A stretch of DNA of 64,000 nucleotides from CAIYRG01 sp964494505 (GTDB lineage Bacteria; Pseudomonadota; Alphaproteobacteria; Micropepsales; Micropepsaceae). Positions 56,906 through 64,000 of this stretch are shown in pieces (within the stretch, counting starts at the first letter, position 1; every line of letters starts with the position of its first letter). Below the pieces are notes generated by a model, which worked only from the letters and a program-made list of their open reading frames with translations, did no database searches and was not told the DNA's origin. A program made the position numbers and the translations under genes. The stretch is taken from contig CAZBRO010000002.1 in assembly GCA_964494505.1 (NCBI GenBank), positions 248,001 through 312,000 on the forward strand, in the 5' to 3' direction.

Positions 56906-57292
56906 TCATGCGCGCTTCAGTTGCGCGTCCAGGCTCCAGGGTCCAGCGCCGAGCGCAGCGATATAGAGGAACACGAAACAATAGAGCACCATCGCCTCGC
57001 CGCCATTGGCCATCGGAAAGAAGCTGCGCCGCACGTGCAGCCACCAATAGCCGACCGCCAATTCGCCCGAGAGCAGAAACGCGAAAAGCCGCGTGAAGAG
57101 CCCGAGCGTCACCAGCGTTCCGCCCACGGTTTCGAGAATCCCGGTGAAGAGCAGGAGCGGCAGCGAGAGGCCCGGCTTCGGCACGGGGAAATCCAAGAGC
57201 TTCTGCGTGCCATGCTCAATGAATGTGAGCCCGACCGCGATGCGCATCAGGCTCAGCAGTTCAGGCGACCAGCGTTGCAGCCAGCGGAACAT
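56906..57292 (-). CDS. DoxX family membrane protein
   Basis: 128 aa, ATG at 57292. Four membrane helices with the family start SLMRIAVGLTFIEHGTQKL, then PLLLFTGILETVGGTLVTLG, LLSGELAVGYWWLH and VLYCFVFLYIAALGAGPWSLD. DoxX proteins are linked to redox and detoxification functions but most are unassigned. It starts 13 bp before the accC gene end on the same strand and ends 4 bp before aat. Confidence 0.9.
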   Translation of the reverse strand: MFRWLQRWSPELLSLMRIAVGLTFIEHGTQKLLDFPVPKPGLSLPLLLFTGILETVGGTLVTLGLFTRLFAFLLSGELAVGYWWLHVRRSFFPMANGGEAMVLYCFVFLYIAALGAGPWSLDAQLKRA

Positions 57293-57354
57293 GCGATCAC
57301 TCCCCCCAATGGGCGATCATACAGGACAGGCGGTGCCCTGGGGAAGCGTGGGTT

Positions 57355-58710
<1,356 letters not shown>

Positions 58711-58714
58711 TCCC

Positions 58715-59221
58715 TTACTCGATCAGCATCAAGGGCTGGCCGAACTCGACCGGCTGTCCGTCATGGACATAGATCTCGGCGATCCGCCCGGCAGCGGGCG
58801 AGGGCACTGGGTTCATCGTCTTCATCGCCTCGATGATGAGAAGCGTGCCGTCAGTAACGGAATCGCCCACCTTGACGAAGGGCTGGGTTCCCGGCTGCGG
58901 CGACAGATAGACCGTGCCGACCATCGGCGAGGTGACGACCGTGCCCTGGCGGCGAGCGGGTTCGGGCTGGGCCTCTTTGGTTTGCGCAGGTACGGATTGG
59001 GCGGGCGCTGACGCCATGGGCACCGTGGCCGTGGCTACCATCGTTCCCCGCGCCACGCGAAGGCGCAGGCCGCCCCGCTCGACCTCGATCTCGGTCAGCC
59101 CCGTCTCTTCCAAAAGGCCCGCGAGTTCGCGCACCAATCCGTGATCCACGCTCAGCTGGGTTTCGCCGGCGATGGCGTTCGCGATGCGGTTGCGAAGGGG
59201 CTTGTCCTTCTTATCGCTCAT
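58715..59221 (-). CDS. accB: Biotin carboxyl carrier protein of acetyl-CoA carboxylase
   Basis: 168 aa, ATG at 59221. Carries biotin between carboxylase and transferase. The C-terminal lipoyl/biotinyl domain contains IIEAMKTMNPVPSPAAGRI with the biotin Lys in EAMKTMN and the family thumb-like DGQPVEFGQPLMLIE. The N-terminal part (VRELAGLLEETGLTEIEVE) is followed by a Pro/Ala-rich linker (about 75-95). Start overlaps the aroQ stop by 4 nt. Confidence 0.97.
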   Translation of the reverse strand: MSDKKDKPLRNRIANAIAGETQLSVDHGLVRELAGLLEETGLTEIEVERGGLRLRVARGTMVATATVPMASAPAQSVPAQTKEAQPEPARRQGTVVTSPMVGTVYLSPQPGTQPFVKVGDSVTDGTLLIIEAMKTMNPVPSPAAGRIAEIYVHDGQPVEFGQPLMLIE

Positions 59222-59658
59222 GGCTTGACCAACTCCGCCATGGCGTCGATGGCATAGAGATAACCGTTCATGCCCAACCCCATGATCGCCCCTTTGGCGA
59301 CCTGGGCGATATAATCGCGATGCCGGAAAGCCTCGCGCGACAGCGGATTGGAGAGGTGCACTTCGATCATCGGCTTTCCTAACGCCTTGAACGCGTCATA
59401 CATGGCAATGGAGGTGTGGGAGTAGGCGCCGGGATTGACGATGACGCCCGAACTCTTTTCCCGCGCCTCCTGAATCCAATCCACCAGCACGCCTTCGTGG
59501 TTCGACTGCCGGAACACCACGTCCAGCCCATGGCTTTTGGCGCGGGCCGCGACCGCCTGTTCGATATCCTTCAGCGTGGCGCGGCCGTAAATCTCGGGCT
59601 CTCGCAAGCCCAGAAGATTGAGGTTCGGCCCGTTGAGGACATATACCGGTAGGATCAT
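59218..59658 (-). CDS. aroQ: 3-dehydroquinate dehydratase, type II
   Basis: 146 aa from the ATG at 59658; a longer frame to 59910 would cover the divergent promoter region. Dehydrates 3-dehydroquinate in the shikimate pathway. Seen: YVLNGPNLNLLGLREPEIYG (Tyr and Arg of the lid), FRQSNHEGVLVDWIQEA, VNPGAYSHTSIAMYDA (catalytic His), and VEVHLSN-like MIEVHLSNPLSREAFRH. First gene of aroQ-accB-accC, the common alphaproteobacterial trio. Confidence 0.96.
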   Translation of the reverse strand: MILPVYVLNGPNLNLLGLREPEIYGRATLKDIEQAVAARAKSHGLDVVFRQSNHEGVLVDWIQEAREKSSGVIVNPGAYSHTSIAMYDAFKALGKPMIEVHLSNPLSREAFRHRDYIAQVAKGAIMGLGMNGYLYAIDAMAELVKP

Positions 59659-59706
59659 GGACGAACGGCCCCCGAAAATGCGGTAATTTGCTTCCGTCGG
59701 CAGTGG

Positions 59707-59735
59707 TTGAGGCGTGAATCGCGTGGGGTTATACG
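59707..59735 (+). promoter_or_regulatory. Promoter of thiSG, overlapping a divergent aroQ promoter
   Basis: Plus strand TTGAGG (59707-59712) and TATACG (59730-59735), 17-bp spacer. On the minus strand TTGGTG and TATAAC (59728-59733 on the plus strand read as GTTATA), with an 18-bp spacer, can serve aroQ. The two -10 boxes overlap, so the promoters should compete. No TPP riboswitch signature was seen. Confidence 0.45.
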
Positions 59736-59794
59736 GTCCCGTCAGTGAAAACACCAAACAGGCCGAAACATTCAACAGGAGAGAGAGCCGTCTG

Positions 59795-60796
59795 ATGGCG
59801 TTGCGCTTAAGTCTTAATGGAGAATCCCGGGAATTTCCTAGCCCTTTGACGGTCGAAGGCCTGCTGACGCATCTGTCGCTGGACCCGAGGAAAGTCGCGG
59901 TCGAGCGCAACCTCGAGATCGTGCCGCGTTCGACCTATGGCACGGTAGCCCTGACGCAGGACGACCGGCTTGAGATCGTGCACTTTATCGGCGGCGGCAA
60001 CGAGATGGCGCGCGCCGCTCCGCCGGCGGAGAAGCCCTTCGTGGTGGCCGGCCGCACGCTCAAATCGCGGCTCATCATCGGCACCGGCAAGTACAAGGAT
60101 TATGCCCAGAACGCCGCCGCACTCGAAGCGTCGGGTGCGGAGATGGTCACGGTGGCGCTCCGCCGCGTGAACGTGATGGACGCCGGCGCGCCCAAACTGA
60201 TCGATTTCATCGATCCGAAGAAATACGTCTATCTGCCCAACACGGCCGGCTGCTTCACCGCCGAGGACGCTCTGCGCACGCTGCGGCTTGCGCGCGAGGC
60301 GGGCGGCTGGACCCTGGTGAAGCTCGAAGTGCTGGGGGACCGGAAGACGCTTTATCCCGACATGGTCGAGACCTTGCGCGCGACCGAAGTGCTGATCCGC
60401 GAAGGCTTCCAGGTGATGGTCTATTGCAGCGACGATCCGCTGCTGGCCAAGCGCCTGGAAGAGATGGGGGCGGCTGCCATCATGCCGCTCGCCGCACCCA
60501 TCGGTTCGGGACTCGGCATCCAGAACCCCGTCAACATCCGTCTCATCGTGGAGGAAGCCAAAGTACCGGTGATCGTCGATGCGGGCGTGGGCACGGCCTC
60601 GGATGCAGCCATCGCCATGGAGCTCGGCTGCGACGGCGTGCTGATGAACACGGCCATCGCGGAGGCCAAGAATCCGATCCAGATGGCGCGCGCGATGAAG
60701 CTCGCGGTCGAGGCGGGACGGCTTGCCTATCTCTCGGGGCGCATGCCGAAGAAGCGCTACGCCGATCCCTCGAGCCCGCTCGCCGGTCTCATCTAG
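59795..60796 (+). CDS. thiG: ThiS-ThiG fusion (sulfur carrier plus thiazole synthase)
   Basis: 333 aa from the ATG at 59795 (GGAGAGAG upstream). Residues 1-68 are ThiS-like (LSLNGESREFPSPLTVEGLL, DDRLEIVHFIGGG). Residues about 80-333 are ThiG, with LIIGTGKYKDYAQN, WTLVKLEVLGD (Schiff-base Lys K176), PIGSGLGIQNP, DAGVGTASDAAIAMELGCDG. ThiS is normally activated at its C-terminal Gly-Gly, but here the Gly run (66-68) is followed by NEMARAAPPAEK and ThiG, so it is not free. Such fusions occur in other alphaproteobacteria. Cleavage or an internal start is needed or the mechanism differs. Confidence 0.92.
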   Translation: MALRLSLNGESREFPSPLTVEGLLTHLSLDPRKVAVERNLEIVPRSTYGTVALTQDDRLEIVHFIGGGNEMARAAPPAEKPFVVAGRTLKSRLIIGTGKYKDYAQNAAALEASGAEMVTVALRRVNVMDAGAPKLIDFIDPKKYVYLPNTAGCFTAEDALRTLRLAREAGGWTLVKLEVLGDRKTLYPDMVETLRATEVLIREGFQVMVYCSDDPLLAKRLEEMGAAAIMPLAAPIGSGLGIQNPVNIRLIVEEAKVPVIVDAGVGTASDAAIAMELGCDGVLMNTAIAEAKNPIQMARAMKLAVEAGRLAYLSGRMPKKRYADPSSPLAGLI

Positions 60797-61984
60797 ATGG
60801 TGTCGGATTGGCCGGCGCGCTTTTCAGCCTACGGCAAGCGCGCCGGCGGCGGCGAGACGCGCGCCTTCCTGCAAATCGTCGGCAAGCCCGGGATCATCTC
60901 CTTTGCCGGGGGCATTCCGGATGCGGCCCTCTTTCCCTCCGCCCTGATTGCCGACGCCCATGCCCGCGTCTTCGCGGACCCGGTGCTGAGCCGGGCGGCG
61001 CTCCAATATTCCAACAGCGAGGGCTACGCCCCTTTGCGCGAACGGATCGTGGAGTATATGCGCGGCAAGGGCGTGAACTGCGGCGTCGAGAATGTGCTCA
61101 TCACCAACGGTTCGCAGCAGGCGCTTTATCTCACTGGACGGCTGCTGGTGGGGGAGGGCGATGGCGTGCTCACCGAGCGGCCCACCTATCTCGGCCTCTT
61201 GCATGCCTTTGCCGGGTGCAATCCGTCTTACGGTCCATTGGCGGCGCTCAAAGGCAAGGATCGCGTGAACGCGAAACTTGCCTACGCCATGCCCGATTTC
61301 GCCAATCCGAGCGGAGAGAGCTATTCGTTGCCTGCGCGCGAAGCGTTGCTTGCGGGCGCGGAGGTTCACGACGCGGCGATTCTCGAAGATGGTGCGTATA
61401 CGGATTTACGCTATGCGGGCGCGCCGCTGCCTTCGCTGCTGGCGCTGGATACGCAGGCCCGCGGCATCGAACGGACGCGAGTCATCTATAGCGGCACGTT
61501 CTCCAAAACAATTTCGCCTGGCTTGCGCACCGGCTGGGTTGTTGCCGCATCGCCCGTCATCGAGAAGATGGGCCTGCTGAAACAGGCGAGCGATTTCCAC
61601 GTCAGTGCGCTCACCCAGATGGTGCTGGCCGATGTGGTGCAGCGCCTGCCGCAATCCCATATCGCGGGCTTATGCGAAACCTATGGCGTGCGGCTCGGTA
61701 CGATGCTGGATGGGCTGGCCGCGCACATGCCCGCAAGCGCGTCCTGGACAAAACCCGAAGGCGGCATGTTCGTGTGGGTGAGCCTGCCGGAAACCATCGA
61801 CACGGGCGAGCTGCTGAAGGCGGCCCTGGCCGAAGGCATTGCCTATGTGCCGGGCGCGTCGTTCTTTCCGGCTGACAAACAGCACAACCATCTGCGCCTC
61901 AATTTCACCGCTTGCCCGCCGGAGACGATCCGCGCCGGCATCGCACGGTTAGCTGCGCTGATCGCTCAGGCGACGGAGCGCTGA
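60797..61984 (+). CDS. PLP-dependent aminotransferase, 2-aminoadipate/MocR type fold
   Basis: 395 aa, ATG at 60797, directly after thiSG. Fold-type I aminotransferase. Marks: ISFAGGIPDAALFPSALI, LQYSNSEGYAPLRERIVEYM, NVLITNGSQQALYLTGRLL, ILEDGAYTDLRYAG and the PLP Lys in YSGTFSKTISPGLRTGWV. Resembles the 2-aminoadipate/LysN and valine-pyruvate-type aminotransferases. The true substrate is open; nothing ties it to thiamine except position. Confidence 0.88.
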   Translation: MVSDWPARFSAYGKRAGGGETRAFLQIVGKPGIISFAGGIPDAALFPSALIADAHARVFADPVLSRAALQYSNSEGYAPLRERIVEYMRGKGVNCGVENVLITNGSQQALYLTGRLLVGEGDGVLTERPTYLGLLHAFAGCNPSYGPLAALKGKDRVNAKLAYAMPDFANPSGESYSLPAREALLAGAEVHDAAILEDGAYTDLRYAGAPLPSLLALDTQARGIERTRVIYSGTFSKTISPGLRTGWVVAASPVIEKMGLLKQASDFHVSALTQMVLADVVQRLPQSHIAGLCETYGVRLGTMLDGLAAHMPASASWTKPEGGMFVWVSLPETIDTGELLKAALAEGIAYVPGASFFPADKQHNHLRLNFTACPPETIRAGIARLAALIAQATER

Positions 61985-61990
61985 AAAAGC

Positions 61991-62497
61991 CTACCGCTTA
62001 CCGCGCTTGGCGGCTTTGCGCGCGGGCTTCTTGGCGGCCTTGCGAGGCGCTGCCTTTTTGCTCGCTTTCGCTTTGGGTTTTGCCTTGGCTTTGGCCGGGG
62101 CTTTCCCCTGGCGCGGCGAGGTCGCGCGCGCCTTGTTCGCGGGCTTGCGCCTCGCGCCTCCCGCCGCCCGGCGAGCGCGCGCCGCAGGAGCCGCCGCCGC
62201 AACCGGGGGGCCAATCTCCACCACCGCTTCGCCCGAAACCGGATCGGTGACGCCCAGTTCGCCCATCTCCTCGAGCATCTCCCGGAAGCCATCCAGGAGG
62301 CCTACCATCATCGGCCGCGCCGCAACGATGTGGTCGAACGATTCCCATTCGCCGACGGCGCAGAACGTGCTGTCGCCGGTCTTGATCAGCACGAAACGGC
62401 GCGCGCCCTCCGGCCGTTGGAAACTTTTATGGCCCTCGATGAAATCCTGTTCCCGTCCCGGCTTGACGCGAAAACGCACCACATTGAAAGCAGTCAT
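61991..62497 (-). CDS. ABM-like domain protein with histone H1-like tail
   Basis: 168 aa from the ATG at 62497 (an ATG just before it is in frame). Residues 1-95 look like a small dimeric alpha/beta-barrel monooxygenase-type domain: TAFNVVRFRVKPGREQDFIE, FVLIKTGDSTFCAVGEWES, and MVGLLDGFREMLEEMG. Residues about 100-168 are Lys/Ala/Arg/Pro-rich (KAKAKPKAKASKKAAPRKAA), like bacterial H1/AlgP tails that bind DNA or polyanions. Function unknown; the fused basic tail is the odd part. Confidence 0.8.
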   Translation of the reverse strand: MTAFNVVRFRVKPGREQDFIEGHKSFQRPEGARRFVLIKTGDSTFCAVGEWESFDHIVAARPMMVGLLDGFREMLEEMGELGVTDPVSGEAVVEIGPPVAAAAPAARARRAAGGARRKPANKARATSPRQGKAPAKAKAKPKAKASKKAAPRKAAKKPARKAAKRGKR

Positions 62498-62524
62498 CAA
62501 TGCCTCCCTGGAATTGGAAATCCC

Positions 62525-63286
62525 CTATGTGCCGCTGGCGAGCTTTTGCAGCTCCTGGTCGGTCACTTCCCCGACCACGATCCTATCATTGATTACGAAA
62601 GTCGGCGTACCGTCGAAATGCAATTTGTCGGCCAATCCGTTCGAAGCCTTGATCTGATCGAGCACGGCGGGATCGGCCATGTCCTTTTCCAGTTTCGCCG
62701 TATCCAGGCCCACGCTCTTGGCGATATCGAGAATGCGGTCCTTCGGGAGTTCGCCATTGGTCGCCATCAGCGCGAAATGGAAGGGGACGTAGAAATTGTC
62801 GCCCTGCCGGCGCGCGGCGACGGCGGCCTGCGCGGCCCACAGCGAATCCGGCGTCAGGATCGGCCGCTCGATGAACGCGACCCTGACCTTTGAGCCGCTC
62901 TCCACCAGATGCTTCATCGCCGCCATGGATGCCTTGCAGTGCGGGCAGCGGTAATCGAAGAACTCCGTCACCGTGACTTTCGCGTCCGCTGGGCCTGTGA
63001 CGAAGGCGACGTTCTTGTCCAGAAGCGCCTTTTGGCCGAGCGAAGTGAGCGCATCCTGGCGCGCTTTGTCGGTGGCGGCCGCCTGCTGAACGTCGAGCTT
63101 CTGGGAGACTTCCACCAGGATTTCGGGATGGGCAACGAGGTAATCGTGCACCACCTGCTCGATTTGGGCCTTGTTGGCGGGGCCGCCGACCGAGAGCTGA
63201 CCTGTGAATGCCGCGGTGACGCCCGCGCCCAAAGCGAACAGCGCGACACCGCCGGCCGCCATCTTCAAAGTTGCCTTGATATCCAT
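62525..63286 (-). CDS. DsbA-family thiol-disulfide oxidoreductase
   Basis: 253 aa from the ATG at 63286; an ATG at 63289 directly precedes it and overlaps the upstream stop. N-terminal signal anchor (LKMAAGGVALFALGAGVTAAF) then a thioredoxin-fold domain with an alpha-helical insert. Active site CPHC in FFDYRCPHCKASM (about residue 117) and cis-Pro region GTPTFVINDR. Periplasmic disulfide exchange is expected; BdbD/DsbA-like proteins of this kind follow M48 protease genes in alphaproteobacteria. Directly downstream of the M48/TPR gene. Confidence 0.9.
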   Translation of the reverse strand: MDIKATLKMAAGGVALFALGAGVTAAFTGQLSVGGPANKAQIEQVVHDYLVAHPEILVEVSQKLDVQQAAATDKARQDALTSLGQKALLDKNVAFVTGPADAKVTVTEFFDYRCPHCKASMAAMKHLVESGSKVRVAFIERPILTPDSLWAAQAAVAARRQGDNFYVPFHFALMATNGELPKDRILDIAKSVGLDTAKLEKDMADPAVLDQIKASNGLADKLHFDGTPTFVINDRIVVGEVTDQELQKLASGT

Positions 63287-64000
63287 CATCGGTTTCGCTT
63301 TTCCGCCTGCGCCTGAGTCTGTGCTATCGCCAAAATATCGGTTGCGCGCTGCCAATCGGTCGAGCCCGGCGGCAATACCCGTTGGGCGCGCACCGCGAAC
63401 TGCATCGCCGGCTGGAAGGCATCCACCACGAAATAGCGTTCGGCGGTCGCAAGTTCGGCTTTGCCGGTCTGTCCCGTGCGTCCGTAGGCCTGCGCCAGCT
63501 CGTACCAGCCGAACGAGTTGTCGTATTCCTGGGTCAGTGCGGTCTGCAGCTCCTTCACCGCATCGGCATTGTATTTGGGGTTCTCGGTTCCGAGCATCGC
63601 CGCGCCGAGCGCAATGCGGATCAGTGCTGCGTCCGGCAATATCTGGACGGCGTGTTTATAAGGCTCGATGCCTTCATCCACCTTGCCCATTTCGACTTTG
63701 ATCTGGCCGTACATTTCCAGAAAATAGGGATTCTCCGGCTCGTCCTTCAACAGACCCTCGATCTCGGAGAGCGCCTTCTGCATGTTGGGCTCGCGGAAAT
63801 AGGCCATCGCGCGGGCATAGCGTGCGGGCTTGCTGCCGTCGGCCACGGGATATTGCCGGAGAGTCACCTCGGGGCGCTGGATGTAGCCGCGCAATTTGGC
63901 CCGCATCATGTCCCAGGCATATTGCGATTCCGGGCTGTCCTTGACGTCGCGATAGGGGGAGGCACTCACCAGCCCTTCGAGATTGGCGATGCGGTCGGCG
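63286..64000 (-). CDS. TPR-containing C-terminal part of an M48 family metalloprotease, start beyond the window
   Basis: 238 residues to the window edge; the frame stays open, so the N-terminal protease part is missing. TPR-like repeats are visible: ALSEIEGLLKDEPENPYFLE, MGKVDEGIEPYKHAVQILPD, AVKELQTALTQEYDNSFGWY and LAQAYGRTGQTGKAELATAE. The segment ADRIANLEGLVSASPYRDV matches the linker that follows the peptidase domain in BepA/YfgC-like M48 proteases, which act in outer-membrane protein quality control. The dsbA-type gene overlaps its stop. Confidence 0.8.
   Translation of the reverse strand, partial: ADRIANLEGLVSASPYRDVKDSPESQYAWDMMRAKLRGYIQRPEVTLRQYPVADGSKPARYARAMAYFREPNMQKALSEIEGLLKDEPENPYFLEMYGQIKVEMGKVDEGIEPYKHAVQILPDAALIRIALGAAMLGTENPKYNADAVKELQTALTQEYDNSFGWYELAQAYGRTGQTGKAELATAERYFVVDAFQPAMQFAVRAQRVLPPGSTDWQRATDILAIAQTQAQAEKRNR

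Noticed and set aside
59659..59794. Possible TPP riboswitch before thiSG
   Set aside because: The conserved CTGAGA and other TPP aptamer motifs are not in the 136-bp gap.

Overview
The window is GC-rich DNA from an alphaproteobacterium, and everything fits a chromosome. Supporting signs are the gene order ctaC-ctaD-ctaB-coxF-ctaG-ctaE-DUF983-SURF1-thrC-M16 peptidase, an NDUFA12-type complex I subunit gene, split gcvPA/gcvPB, a plant-type glutamate-cysteine ligase, an adenosylcobalamin-dependent NrdJ, and the aroQ-accB-accC and aat/DUF2155 neighbourhoods. Two PEP-CTERM proteins and an aspartyl-protease pair recall Rhizomicrobium/Micropepsis-like lineages, but the genus is a guess. I saw no rRNA, tRNA, CRISPR array, prophage or intact insertion sequence.

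Layout. 1-4.7 kb: pmbA end, two secreted retropepsin-like proteins (one with both catalytic Asp changed to Asn), and a lower-GC toxin-antitoxin-like operon. 4.7-13.5 kb: ubiD, two tandem amino-acid permeases, a thioredoxin-NhaA fusion, an ETFB-type methyltransferase, ubiA and rsmE. 13.6-19.7 kb: gshA, ppc, tldD. 20-30 kb: the aa3 cytochrome oxidase operon with its assembly genes, then thrC, an M16 peptidase and a GNAT. 30-41 kb: a membrane GGDEF/EAL protein, argS, ispH, thrB, rnhA, a ceramidase-like membrane hydrolase, a peroxiredoxin, yqgE and a bicupin. 41-45.7 kb: a tandem glycine riboswitch driving gcvT-gcvH-gcvPA-gcvPB. 45.7-54.6 kb: the accessory-looking part, with a tiny membrane ORF, TauE, a low-GC stretch, nrdJ with two small downstream genes, and two PEP-CTERM proteins around a degenerate receiver. 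54.8-64 kb: NDUFA12, mlaD, DUF2155, aat, DoxX, accC, accB, aroQ, thiSG, an aminotransferase, an H1-tailed ABM-domain protein, a DsbA-like protein and an M48/TPR protein.

Links between genes. Respiration is concentrated here: heme O synthase, oxidase subunits, Cu chaperone, SURF1, complex I accessory subunit and the quinone steps UbiA/UbiD. The threonine genes thrC and thrB are both present but about 10 kb apart. TldD and PmbA, the two halves of one peptidase, lie about 18 kb apart.

Most unusual items: the Asp-to-Asn aspartyl-protease paralog; the three-gene DUF7662-VapB/VapC operon with its own promoter and palindrome; a near-consensus sigma-54 promoter before one PEP-CTERM gene; two NrdR-like boxes before nrdJ; and a ThiS-ThiG fusion that buries the ThiS Gly-Gly end.
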